Source: Pseudomonas sp. PH1b (GTDB lineage: Bacteria; Pseudomonadota; Gammaproteobacteria; Pseudomonadales; Pseudomonadaceae). Taken from it: a stretch of DNA of 64,000 nt. The number at the start of each line of letters is the position of its first letter. The stretch's first letter is position 1. Positions 45,305 to 55,493 of this stretch are shown in pieces. The stretch lies in the NCBI RefSeq assembly GCF_000633395.1, contig NZ_AYMU01000033.1, forward strand, positions 62,001 to 126,000, read 5' to 3'. The notes beneath the pieces were generated by a model. The model saw only the letters and a program-made list of their open reading frames with translations, had not been told where the DNA came from and did no database searches. A program made the translations under genes and the position numbers.

Positions 45305-46681
45305 ATGAGTAGCGGACGTATCGTTCAAATCATCGGCGCCGTTATCGACGTGGAATTTCCACGCGACAGCGTACCGAGCATCTACAACGCGCTGAAAGTA
45401 CAAGGCGCGGAAACCACTCTGGAAGTTCAGCAGCAGCTGGGCGACGGCGTGGTTCGTACCATTGCGATGGGTTCCACCGAAGGCTTGAAGCGCGGTCTGG
45501 ACGTTGTCGACACCAAGGCAGCTATCTCCGTACCGGTCGGTAAAGCGACCCTGGGCCGGATCATGGACGTTCTGGGCAACCCGATCGACGAAGCCGGTCC
45601 AATCGACACCGACGAGCGTTGGGGCATTCACCGCGCCGCTCCGTCCTTCGCAGACCAGGCAGGCGGCAACGACCTGCTGGAAACCGGCATCAAGGTTATC
45701 GACCTGGTTTGCCCGTTTGCCAAAGGCGGCAAGGTTGGTCTGTTCGGTGGTGCCGGTGTAGGCAAGACCGTAAACATGATGGAACTGATCCGTAACATCG
45801 CCATCGAGCACAGCGGTTATTCCGTGTTCGCCGGTGTGGGTGAGCGTACTCGTGAGGGTAACGACTTCTACCACGAGATGAAGGACTCCAACGTTCTGGA
45901 CAAAGTGGCACTGGTTTACGGTCAGATGAACGAGCCGCCGGGCAACCGTCTGCGCGTAGCCCTGACCGGCCTGACCATGGCCGAGAAGTTCCGTGACGAA
46001 GGTAACGACGTTCTGCTGTTCGTCGACAACATCTATCGTTACACCCTGGCCGGTACCGAAGTATCCGCACTGCTGGGCCGTATGCCTTCGGCAGTAGGCT
46101 ACCAGCCGACCCTGGCTGAAGAGATGGGCGTTCTGCAAGAACGTATCACTTCGACCAAGGAAGGTTCGATCACCTCGATCCAAGCGGTATACGTACCTGC
46201 GGACGACTTGACCGACCCGTCGCCAGCGACCACCTTCGCCCACTTGGACGCCACCGTCGTTCTGTCCCGTGACATCGCTTCCCTGGGTATCTACCCAGCG
46301 GTAGACCCACTGGACTCGACTTCCCGTCAGCTGGACCCGAACGTGATCGGCAACGAACACTACGAGACCGCTCGCGGCGTTCAGTATGTACTGCAGCGTT
46401 ACAAAGAGCTGAAGGACATCATCGCGATCCTGGGTATGGACGAACTGTCGGAAGCCGACAAGCAGTTGGTATCCCGCGCTCGTAAGATCCAGCGCTTCTT
46501 GTCGCAGCCGTTCTTCGTGGCTGAAGTCTTCACCGGTTCTCCAGGTAAATACGTTTCCCTGAAAGACACCATCGCGGGCTTCAAAGGCATCCTCAACGGT
46601 GACTACGACCACCTGCCAGAACAAGCGTTCTACATGGTCGGCGGCATCGAAGAAGCGATCGAGAAAGCCAAGAAACTGTAA
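45305..46681 (+). CDS. atpD: ATP synthase subunit beta
   Basis: Catalytic F1 subunit; 458 residues. Walker A GGAGVGKTV (around residue 150), the catalytic Glu in GVGERTREGND, LLFVDNIYRYT Walker B and the PSAVGYQPTLAEEMG segment are all intact. ATG 45305 has AGAGGA upstream. Confidence 0.99.
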   Translation: MSSGRIVQIIGAVIDVEFPRDSVPSIYNALKVQGAETTLEVQQQLGDGVVRTIAMGSTEGLKRGLDVVDTKAAISVPVGKATLGRIMDVLGNPIDEAGPIDTDERWGIHRAAPSFADQAGGNDLLETGIKVIDLVCPFAKGGKVGLFGGAGVGKTVNMMELIRNIAIEHSGYSVFAGVGERTREGNDFYHEMKDSNVLDKVALVYGQMNEPPGNRLRVALTGLTMAEKFRDEGNDVLLFVDNIYRYTLAGTEVSALLGRMPSAVGYQPTLAEEMGVLQERITSTKEGSITSIQAVYVPADDLTDPSPATTFAHLDATVVLSRDIASLGIYPAVDPLDSTSRQLDPNVIGNEHYETARGVQYVLQRYKELKDIIAILGMDELSEADKQLVSRARKIQRFLSQPFFVAEVFTGSPGKYVSLKDTIAGFKGILNGDYDHLPEQAFYMVGGIEEAIEKAKKL

Positions 46682-46686
46682 TCCCG

Positions 46687-46704
46687 GCGCCCGGCAACGG
46701 GCGC
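46687..46704 (+). promoter_or_regulatory. GCAA-tetraloop hairpin between atpD and atpC
   Basis: A 7-bp all-GC stem (46687-46693 with 46698-46704) with a GCAA loop starts six bases past the atpD stop. Its tetraloop matches the hairpin after atpA. No T-run follows. Confidence 0.6.
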
Positions 46705-46726
46705 TAATTTAGGTTGAGGCAAGCAG

Positions 46727-47152
46727 ATGGCTATGACAGTCCATTGCGATATCGTCAGCGCGGAAGGGGAAATCTTCTCCGGTCTGGTGGAGATGGTGGT
46801 TGCGCACGGTGAACTGGGTGATCTTGGTATCGCTCTGGGTCACGCACCGCTGATCACCAATCTGAAGCCAGGTCCGATCCGCTTGATCAAGCAGGGCGGG
46901 GAAGCCGAGGTGTTCTACATCTCCGGTGGTTTCCTCGAGGTTCAGCCGAACATGGTCAAGGTTCTTGCCGACACCGTGCAACGTGCTGCCGACCTGGACG
47001 AAGCCTCCGCTCAGGAAGCCGTCAAGGCTGCTGAGAAGGCCCTGAATGAAAAAGGCGCAGATTTCGACTACGGTTCTGCTGCTGCACGTCTGGCCGAGGC
47101 TGCAGCTCAGCTGCGCACCGTCCAGCAGATCCGCAAGAAGTTCGGCGGCTAA
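46727..47152 (+). CDS. atpC: ATP synthase subunit epsilon
   Basis: Regulatory rotor subunit; 141 residues. The N-terminal beta sandwich (VHCDIVSAEGEIFSGLVEMVVAHGELGDLGI with HAPLIT) and C-terminal two-helix inhibitory domain are present. Last gene of the operon; a strong terminator follows. Confidence 0.98.
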   Translation: MAMTVHCDIVSAEGEIFSGLVEMVVAHGELGDLGIALGHAPLITNLKPGPIRLIKQGGEAEVFYISGGFLEVQPNMVKVLADTVQRAADLDEASAQEAVKAAEKALNEKGADFDYGSAAARLAEAAAQLRTVQQIRKKFGG

Positions 47153-47177
47153 GTCGCAGGCTTTCTGTGTGATTGAT

Positions 47178-47207
47178 TAAAAAGGGTAGCCTCGGCTACC
47201 CTTTTTA
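47178..47207. terminator. Terminator of the atp operon
   Basis: A 13-bp perfect stem (47179-47191 with 47194-47206) flanked by A- and T-runs, only two unpaired bases at the apex. It is a strong, potentially bidirectional Rho-independent terminator. Confidence 0.95.
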
Positions 47208-47267
47208 TTTTCCGCCATTCACCCCCCTCTTGGTCGCAGTCTGACCTTCCAGGATTGGTAGCCAGTC

Positions 47268-48635
47268 ATGTCTCTCGAAATCGTTATCCTCGCCGCAGGC
47301 CAGGGCACCCGCATGCGTTCGGCGCTGCCCAAGGTGCTGCACCCGGTCGCCGGCAACTCCATGCTCGGGCATGTTATCCACAGCGCCCGGCAACTCGATC
47401 CACAGCGCATCCACGTGGTGATCGGCCACGGTGCCGATGCCGTGCGCGAGCGTCTGGCCGCGGACGACCTGAATTTCGTGCTGCAGGACAAGCAACTGGG
47501 CACCGGCCACGCCGTGGCCCAGGCGGTGCCCTTCATTACTGCGGACACCGTATTGATTCTCTACGGCGACGTGCCGCTGATCGAAGTCGAGACCCTGCAG
47601 CGCCTGCTCCAGCAGGTGGGCCCGGAGCAACTGGGCCTGCTTACCGTTGAGCTGGATGACCCGACCGGCTACGGGCGCATCGTCCGTGACGGCAATGGCA
47701 AGGTCACCGCCATCGTCGAGCAGAAGGATGCCGACGAAGCCACGCGGGCCATCACCGAAGGCAACACCGGAATCCTCGCGGTGCCCGGCAAGCGCCTGGG
47801 CGACTGGACCGGCCGCTTGTCCAACAACAACGCCCAGGGCGAGTACTACCTCACCGACGTGATCGCCATGGCGGTCAGCGACGGCCTGATCGTCGCCACC
47901 GAGCAGCCCCACGACGCCATGGAAGTGCAGGGCGCCAACGACCGCAAGCAACTGGCTGAACTGGAGCGTCACTACCAGCTGCGGGCCGGACGCCGGTTGA
48001 TGGCCCAGGGCGTGACCCTGCGCGACCCGGCACGCTTCGACGTGCGCGGCGACGTCACCGTGGGCCGCGACGTGCTGATCGACATCAACGTGATTCTCGA
48101 AGGCCGGGTGGTGATCGAGGACGACGTGGTGATCGGCCCCAACTGCGTGATCAAGGACAGCACCCTGCGCAAGGGCGTGGTGATCAAGGCTAACAGTCAT
48201 CTCGATGGCGCGGTCATGGGCGAGGGCAGTGATGCCGGCCCGTTCGCCCGCCTGCGCCCCGGCACCGTGCTGGAAGCCCGTGCTCATGTGGGTAACTTCG
48301 TCGAACTGAAGAACGCCCACCTGGGCCAGGGCGCCAAGGCCGGCCACCTGACCTACCTGGGCGACGCGGTGATCGGTGCACGCACCAACATCGGCGCCGG
48401 CACCATCACCTGCAACTACGACGGGGTGAACAAGCACAAGACCGTCATGGGCGAAGACGTGTTCATCGGCTCCAACAACTCGTTGGTGGCGCCTGTGGAT
48501 ATCTCTAGCGGTGCCACCACCGCTGCCGGCTCCACCATCACCCAGGATGTGGCTCCGGCCCAACTGGCGGTAGGCCGGGCACGGCAGAAGAACATCGACG
48601 GCTGGAAACGGCCGGAAAAGATCAGCAAGGGCTGA
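47268..48635 (+). CDS. glmU: Bifunctional UDP-GlcNAc pyrophosphorylase/glucosamine-1-phosphate acetyltransferase
   Basis: Makes UDP-GlcNAc for peptidoglycan and LPS. The 455-residue protein has the N-terminal uridyltransferase with LAAGQGTRMRSALPKVLHP and a C-terminal left-handed beta-helix acetyltransferase with hexapeptide repeats ending in NSLVAPVDISSGATTAAGST. glmS, which feeds the same pathway, is downstream after glmR. Confidence 0.98.
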   Translation: MSLEIVILAAGQGTRMRSALPKVLHPVAGNSMLGHVIHSARQLDPQRIHVVIGHGADAVRERLAADDLNFVLQDKQLGTGHAVAQAVPFITADTVLILYGDVPLIEVETLQRLLQQVGPEQLGLLTVELDDPTGYGRIVRDGNGKVTAIVEQKDADEATRAITEGNTGILAVPGKRLGDWTGRLSNNNAQGEYYLTDVIAMAVSDGLIVATEQPHDAMEVQGANDRKQLAELERHYQLRAGRRLMAQGVTLRDPARFDVRGDVTVGRDVLIDINVILEGRVVIEDDVVIGPNCVIKDSTLRKGVVIKANSHLDGAVMGEGSDAGPFARLRPGTVLEARAHVGNFVELKNAHLGQGAKAGHLTYLGDAVIGARTNIGAGTITCNYDGVNKHKTVMGEDVFIGSNNSLVAPVDISSGATTAAGSTITQDVAPAQLAVGRARQKNIDGWKRPEKISKG

Positions 48636-48651
48636 AGTTATCCACAACCCT

Positions 48652-48705
48652 TTCGCCGGCAAGCCGGCTCCTACACCGATCGGTAGGAGCCGGCTTGCCG
48701 GCGAA
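48652..48705. repeat. Perfect REP inverted pair between glmU and glmR
   Basis: Two perfectly complementary 23-bp REP arms (48652-48674 and 48683-48705) with an 8-bp spacer; core GCCGGCTTGCCGGCGAA. A run of T follows at 48706-48711, so the element may also end glmU transcription. The arm order is opposite to the doublet at 3790-3852. Confidence 0.9.
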
Positions 48706-48730
48706 TTTTTTCACCTCCGTGCTTGACGAA

Positions 48731-48777
48731 GTTTCGATCTTGGGTTTTTATTGCTTCCGTTATCTTTCGAATCGAAA
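48731..48777 (+). promoter_or_regulatory. Candidate GlmR operator/promoter region
   Basis: TTTCGAATCGAAA at 48765-48777 is a near-palindrome immediately upstream of the glmR start, and a half-copy GTTTCGAT lies at 48731-48738. DeoR-family regulators commonly bind TTTCG/CGAAA repeats, so autoregulation is plausible. Confidence 0.45.
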
Positions 48778-48789
48778 CTTAAAGCCATC

Positions 48790-49557
48790 ATGTCGAAACG
48801 CAACACACCCCAACGTCGCCACAACATCCTTGCCTTGCTCAATGAACAGGGCGAAGTGAGTGTCGACGAGCTGGCCAAGCGTTTCGAAACCTCGGAAGTT
48901 ACGATTCGAAAGGACCTGGCTGCCCTGGAAAGCAATGGTTTGCTGCTGCGCCGCTACGGTGGAGCGATCACCATGCCCCAGGAACTGGTCAGCGATCTTG
49001 GCCAGCCCGTATCCCTCTACAAGCAGGCCATTGCCCGTGCCGCGGTGCAGCGTATCCGTGAACATGCGCGCATCATCATCGACAGCGGCAGCACCACCGC
49101 CGCGATGATCCCCGAACTGGGCCTGCAACCTGGCCTGGTGGTCATGACCAACTCGCTGAATGTGGCCAACGCCCTGAGCGAGCTGGAGCACGAACCGGTG
49201 CTGTTGATGACCGGTGGCACCTGGGACCCGCATTCCGAGTCCTTCCAGGGCCAGGTGGCCGAGCAGGTTCTACGCTCATACGACTTCGACCAACTGTTTA
49301 TCGGTGCCGATGGCATCGACCTGGCCCGTGGCACCACCACCTTCAACGAGCTGCTGGGCTTGAGCCGAGTCATGGCTGAAGTGGCCCGGGAAGTGGTGGT
49401 GATGGTCGAATCCGACAAGATCGGCCGCAAGATTCCCAACCTGGAGCTGCCATGGAGCAGCGTCCATACCCTTATTACCGATGATCGCCTGCCCTTAGAG
49501 GTCCGCGACCAGATCCAGGCCCGCGGCATAACCCTGATTTGCGCGGCTGTCAGCTAG
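48790..49557 (+). CDS. glmR: DeoR-family transcriptional regulator next to glmS
   Basis: A 255-residue DeoR-type protein: N-terminal helix-turn-helix (RRHNILALLNEQGEVSVDELAKRFETSEVTIRKDLAALE) and a C-terminal sugar-phosphate-sensing domain with the DSGSTTAAM motif and GADGIDLARGTTT. The orthologue upstream of glmS in P. aeruginosa is GlmR, linked to amino-sugar metabolism. ATG 48790 (MSKRNTPQRR) is chosen over the open frame from 48751. glmS starts 10 bp after its stop. Confidence 0.88.
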   Translation: MSKRNTPQRRHNILALLNEQGEVSVDELAKRFETSEVTIRKDLAALESNGLLLRRYGGAITMPQELVSDLGQPVSLYKQAIARAAVQRIREHARIIIDSGSTTAAMIPELGLQPGLVVMTNSLNVANALSELEHEPVLLMTGGTWDPHSESFQGQVAEQVLRSYDFDQLFIGADGIDLARGTTTFNELLGLSRVMAEVAREVVVMVESDKIGRKIPNLELPWSSVHTLITDDRLPLEVRDQIQARGITLICAAVS

Positions 49558-49567
49558 GAGAGAAACC

Positions 49568-51400
<1,833 letters not shown>

Positions 51401-51422
51401 GTTATCCACAGCGGGACGTCGC

Positions 51423-51469
51423 TGTGAACCTACGAAATAAAGTCTGTCGGAAATAAATAAAGTCTGTCG
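51423..51469 (+). repeat. Candidate Tn7-like end with TnsB-type repeats
   Basis: After TGT at 51423, the 15-bp sequence AAATAAAGTCTGTCG occurs twice in direct orientation (51435-51449 and 51455-51469), 20 bp apart. Tn7 ends likewise begin TGT and carry ~22-bp TnsB sites. The five bases before the TGT (51418-51422) would be the target duplication; its partner copy was not located. Confidence 0.65.
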
Positions 51470-51559
51470 CTGGCGCCTTCGAACCCCTCGATCGAGTAGC
51501 CGGTGACGCTTTTTCCGGCCCACTGTGCTCGGGACGCACTTCAAGGTTTTGACGAGCAA

Positions 51560-52666
51560 ATGATCTTATCTATTCAGCCTGAAGAGACTGTGCGTTCCTT
51601 TGTGGCAAGAACGCTTTTTATTAAAGGCAAACATTCTTCCGAAGAGGTTTTTCGAAAGTTTCCCAAAAACCGCGCCTTGCGCGCGGATATCTTGTTAATC
51701 GCCGAAATGCAGGGATGGATTGGCTGTTACGGCTTTAATAAAATGCTTCATAAGCATACTAACTATCCGCTAAATGAAGTTTTTAAGAATATCCAAGATA
51801 TCTCCTATTCAAGAGGCGAATACGTAGGTCATTCGTATTGTTACGGTTCTAATAGAACCCCAGCGGGGTTCTGCCCGATTTGTGTTGCCGAAGATATTAA
51901 ACGCTTAGGATTCTCCTTCTGGAGGCGTGCTCACTGTTGTGAGCTCAAGGTCTGCGCTGAACACAATGTAGAGCTAGTCAAACGCTGCCCTCGCTGTGAT
52001 GAGCCGTTCTGCCACGGCGGCCATGATCTGAATGTGATGTGGACTACCTGTAAGGGACTGCATCTTAAAGACAGCCCAGTGATGTTGAACACAGATCTAG
52101 TTGAGTTGAAGAAGGCTCAAGTTTTTGCAGAGATTCTGTCAGCCACCCATCACCTCTCTGAGGAGGCAGTTCTTGCGGTTCTAGATGAGAAAATCCATCA
52201 AGACGATAACCTTAAGCTTAGAATTTTGGACTCCAGGTACGACCAACCGCTGGGAGATACAATTAAATGGCGCCTAGAAATTGTCAAAGGAGCAAGGTTT
52301 AAAAATAGGCTACCGCATCGAGAAAACACTGATTTTATTATCCAGGCCGTTTTGGGGATCTATGAAAAATTTTCTGACTTTGTAATTGACGTGAAAGCAT
52401 ATGGGGATGAAATCCGCCCGATTGAATCATTGTGGTCTACGTATATTTCAGGGTATCAAGAATCAACGCATTTCGTTGAAGAAAACTATGATCAAGGTGT
52501 TGGTGTTTGGTGTTGTCCGTTCCCTGCTAGGGACTCATTACGGATGTGGGATTGGCGGCCAGTATATTATCCATGCTGTAGTTTTGAGCGCCCGAAAAGA
52601 AAAGGCCCTCAACCTAAACCCGAACGAGTTAAGAATGCGCCGCCTGGTGTTCACAGGCGGAAATAG
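51560..52666 (+). CDS. tniQ: TniQ-family target-selection protein (short form)
   Basis: A 368-residue TniQ-domain protein. The N-terminal IQPEETVRSFVARTLF and the zinc cluster are typical: Cys105-x2-Cys108 (FCPICVAED), His125, Cys132-x2-His135-like pair (VCAEH) and Cys143-x2-Cys146 (RCPRC). The C-terminus is basic and proline-rich. It is much shorter than TnsD and lacks an obvious second DNA-binding domain. ATG 51560 is the first start giving the conserved N-terminus. It is the first gene inside the transposon end, transcribed away from glmS. A role as a second target selector, or as the remnant of an earlier insertion, are both possible. Confidence 0.8.
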   Translation: MILSIQPEETVRSFVARTLFIKGKHSSEEVFRKFPKNRALRADILLIAEMQGWIGCYGFNKMLHKHTNYPLNEVFKNIQDISYSRGEYVGHSYCYGSNRTPAGFCPICVAEDIKRLGFSFWRRAHCCELKVCAEHNVELVKRCPRCDEPFCHGGHDLNVMWTTCKGLHLKDSPVMLNTDLVELKKAQVFAEILSATHHLSEEAVLAVLDEKIHQDDNLKLRILDSRYDQPLGDTIKWRLEIVKGARFKNRLPHRENTDFIIQAVLGIYEKFSDFVIDVKAYGDEIRPIESLWSTYISGYQESTHFVEENYDQGVGVWCCPFPARDSLRMWDWRPVYYPCCSFERPKRKGPQPKPERVKNAPPGVHRRK

Positions 52667-53150
52667 TTTTCCTCTCTAAATGTACCCTACGAGGACTAAT
52701 TTCTAATGAACTTATTCCCATGGGTTTCGATATCCCCTTCATACTATAAGATCAACTGGTCAATCCCTGGCGGTGAATACTGCTGTTTCCTCTCGCTCGC
52801 TGCTCCGCCAGGGATACAGAACAGGTCACATATAGATGCCGTATTCAATTCTGAGCAATACGTCTCGAACCTCAGTGTAGCCGCTAGGTTTGGTCAGCAG
52901 ACAGCAAGGGCTGCGTCGGTTGAGTGCAAGTACTGGTGAAACGAGCCACCTTTCGGCGTTTTGACGGGTTCCTAAGGTGTGAGTCGCCTGTATCAATAGC
53001 TGTAACCGTCTGAGCTCGTAGACGCGGTATTTTGAGCTCCAGCATGCTGTCGGGCGCGAAAGGGTCAATCCTAGGATCGAAATGTTACTCATGTCCTTAC
53101 ACCTCGTTCATATCTTCAGCCGGCGAGAGAGCTACCGAAACTCGCTGGCC
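52667..53150. other. Spacer between tniQ and tnsD
   Basis: About 480 bp. It holds an 11-bp inverted repeat, ATCCCTGGCGG at 52763-52773 and its complement at 52805-52815, and the antitoxin-like relic listed separately. A 77-codon frame at 52706-52939 exists on the plus strand but shows no recognisable features. Confidence 0.5.
52826..53092 (-). pseudogene. Xre/MbcA-type antitoxin C-terminal domain, relic
   Basis: An 88-codon frame whose later part, LGTRQNAERWLVSPVLALN followed by RRSPCCLLTKPSG and DVLLRIEYGIYM, matches the conserved C-terminal toxin-binding domain of Xre/MbcA/ParS antitoxins (DUF2384), normally about A.RWL..P..AL.G.SP..LL.T..G...V...L.RIEYG. The N-terminal helix-turn-helix half is missing or scrambled, and no RES-type toxin was found downstream on the same strand. 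Probably a decayed toxin-antitoxin module; a minimal functional antitoxin cannot be excluded. Confidence 0.5.
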
Positions 53151-54776
53151 TTATCGCATTGCCCCATGGTCGTGGAGAACTGTCGACTTGGAGCGATGCA
53201 ATACCGTGGACAGGTATGTTCTGGACTGAGCGTATCGGTCCCGATTTTCCAAGCAAGATGAGAGCATGGGAACCTTGGCGTACAGCTCGGTTGTAGTGAC
53301 CGGACCTCGCGGCAGCCCGGCGACCGCCTCGCATACCTTTCTTAGCATGCTGAGCAGCCGAGAATCCCGGGCCTCCCAGTCAACAGGGTGCCTTTCCACA
53401 TGGGCAGGTTTGATGAAGGTTTGCCCTTCTACCATCAGCCATGATTTGTCATTTCTATAAAGCCATGCATAGAGAGAAGGAATTGTATTTCTCAAGGCTT
53501 GGACTCCCTGTTCAGGATGCAGACTGTGCAGGTATTGCCACTGTGCTCTGTGCTCCGCTAGCTCCCGGCTGTGCCTAGCTTCAATAGCCAGGGCATTGGT
53601 AGCTGGATGGGCACGCAACAACCTATTGATCGTCGAGACCGTGATCTGGAACTCTTCACAAAGCTCCTGTTTCGAAACACCCTTGCCCAGTTTTGATAGC
53701 AGATCCTCTTTAAGCCGGCCTTTGAGTCGTTTGGGCCTGGGAGTGTTTTTGGTTGGAGCTGCGGCGTTTGAGAGCGAGACTCGTTCATCAGGTTTCCGCG
53801 ATGGAATGCTTTCGACTTGCAGGGCTAGTCTGGCTACTTCAGCGTTGTAGGCCTTCAGGAACGAGTGCAGGTCATCAAATAGCCAATCAATCAGCACCAG
53901 ATGCTTCAAAGGATGAATGCTTCTGCGGGGAGAACGGATAAGCTGGTTTACAAATGATTCGGCGCTTTGCTCGACTGCCGGCAATGATTCAAACAGATGA
54001 AAGCGGCGAAGTGGCTCGATGCGGTCGAGTAGTGATGCGAGTCTGCCCCGTTGACGTACTGCTGTTCGATAGATCGCTGTGACGGCGCAAGACTCGAAAG
54101 ACGTAACTCGACCGATGGTCGCGAGATCGATGACATTGTTTGCCAAGGTCATAAAAACCGGGCGTGACCAGAGCTTCTGTGATGAGGCCTGTTGGATCAA
54201 GCAGTCCTCGGTAGGTAGCGACCATTCAAACCTACCTGACCACCGCCTACTTTTGGTGGATACCATGAGCCAGGCTTGGTGGCGTGGACAGATCAGCACG
54301 CCTGGATACTGGTGTGTGAGGTGCCAGTAGGCTATACCATGGGCGTACACATCCTCGCGCATACAGTATGGACATGCTTTCAAAGGGTGTTCAGCCCCAA
54401 AGCCACTTGATATCAAGCCAAGTCGATATTTGAGTGAATCAATCCGATCGCTTTTTATAGTTATTATTGCACCTTCAATTTTTATTTTATTTTGGAACGG
54501 TATAAACACTGAGAATATTGTGTGATTTAGGAGAATCGACTCAGCGTTTCCCCAATAATGAAATCCATTCTGTTCTAACGCTGCTATGCCGCAAGGAATA
54601 TCATGCTTTATAAATTTCTCAGATAGGCCCAGCACGGCAGTCGATGTAGTCGCAGGGTCTAGGTTACCCATTACCAGATGCTGTCGACTGCATAGGCTGA
54701 ATAGTGTTTCGTCGGGTAGCCAGTCCAGCCGAGGGAATTGCCCTCTCACCCATTCCTGATCTGAAGTGACGCTCAT
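53151..54776 (-). CDS. tnsD: TnsD-like target-selection protein
   Basis: A 541-residue TniQ/TnsD-family protein, length comparable to Tn7 TnsD (508). The zinc motif is ACPYC (Cys135, Cys138), then WHLTHQYPGVLICPRH (with Cys163 and His166). A helix-turn-helix-like region (KLGKGVSKQELCEEFQITVS then INRLLRAHP) occurs around residues 350-390, followed by a C-terminal domain of about 150 residues. TnsD of Tn7 binds the 3' end of glmS, and the insertion downstream of glmS fits. ATG 54776 has GGAGG five bases upstream. Its orientation is opposite to tnsABC, unlike Tn7. Confidence 0.88.
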   Translation of the reverse strand: MSVTSDQEWVRGQFPRLDWLPDETLFSLCSRQHLVMGNLDPATTSTAVLGLSEKFIKHDIPCGIAALEQNGFHYWGNAESILLNHTIFSVFIPFQNKIKIEGAIITIKSDRIDSLKYRLGLISSGFGAEHPLKACPYCMREDVYAHGIAYWHLTHQYPGVLICPRHQAWLMVSTKSRRWSGRFEWSLPTEDCLIQQASSQKLWSRPVFMTLANNVIDLATIGRVTSFESCAVTAIYRTAVRQRGRLASLLDRIEPLRRFHLFESLPAVEQSAESFVNQLIRSPRRSIHPLKHLVLIDWLFDDLHSFLKAYNAEVARLALQVESIPSRKPDERVSLSNAAAPTKNTPRPKRLKGRLKEDLLSKLGKGVSKQELCEEFQITVSTINRLLRAHPATNALAIEARHSRELAEHRAQWQYLHSLHPEQGVQALRNTIPSLYAWLYRNDKSWLMVEGQTFIKPAHVERHPVDWEARDSRLLSMLRKVCEAVAGLPRGPVTTTELYAKVPMLSSCLENRDRYAQSRTYLSTVLHRSKSTVLHDHGAMR

Positions 54777-55493
54777 GTGGCCTCCGAGCGGAAACAGAGG
54801 AAATGAGTTTAGCGGCCGGCTACTCGTGCTACGGATCAATTTCGCCTAAACAGGTAGACGATTATTCACGAATCGTGGGTCCCATAACTGGGGGGATTTA
54901 CCAAATTTTTTTAATTACCGGGTCATCTATGCATAGCGGTTTTTGGCGCTCCAAGCACCGAAAACACTGGGAAGTCAGTAAAAAAGCGCCGGCGGAGGCG
55001 CAACTTAGCTGTTTTGTTCCAGTTGTCAATCGACATTTTTCGGAGGTACCATGCATCGTTAAGTGACGGTTACTAAAGGCAGTACTGAAATTGAAGATGC
55101 ATTACAAACGACCGATGCAAATTCTGCCTAATTAACGTCGAGGTTGTTATCAAAGTGCAGCTGTCTCAAACGAGATAGCTTGAGTGCTTAATACTGGAGC
55201 TTGAGGAAAAACAACATGGAATCTGGATAGAAAACCCAGGAGCCAGATAGACAAAGGCCCAAGTGTGACCTTGGGCCTTTGAGGGTAAGTCAGCTTTCGA
55301 CTCCTGACGAATCCATTGTCTATCCCCTCGCGTAGGGCGTCAAGCCCTGCACGGCTCCGTTCGTCTCCAGAAAAGTATACTGCGCGTGGTGTAGCTATCG
55401 CCGTGCCCGCGCTATTGGATAGCTTATTCAACCGATGTAGGTGGACTGTTATGCGTCACCTGCTAAGGATTGAATGGATGGTAGATAACATAA
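54777..55493. other. Divergent intergenic region between tnsD and tnsA
   Basis: About 717 bp, AT-rich. It must contain promoters for tnsD and tnsABC. A perfect 11-bp-stem hairpin lies at 55253-55280. I recognised no gene; a 93-codon minus frame (55150-55431) runs through the hairpin and is not supported. No TnsB-site-like repeats matching the glmS-proximal end were seen here. Confidence 0.5.
55253..55280. terminator. Perfect hairpin in the tnsD-tnsA interval
   Basis: Stem of 11 bp (55253-55263 with 55270-55280), loop TGTGAC, with AAAGG and CCTTT at the base. It resembles a Rho-independent terminator but has no long T-run and no obvious upstream gene. Confidence 0.5.

Noticed and set aside
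52706..52939. 77-codon plus-strand frame in the tniQ-tnsD spacer
   Set aside because: Poor ribosome binding site, includes both arms of the inverted repeat, and overlaps the recognisable antitoxin relic on the other strand.
55150..55431. 93-codon minus-strand frame in the tnsD-tnsA interval
   Set aside because: It runs through a perfect hairpin and shows no family feature; not enough to call a gene.
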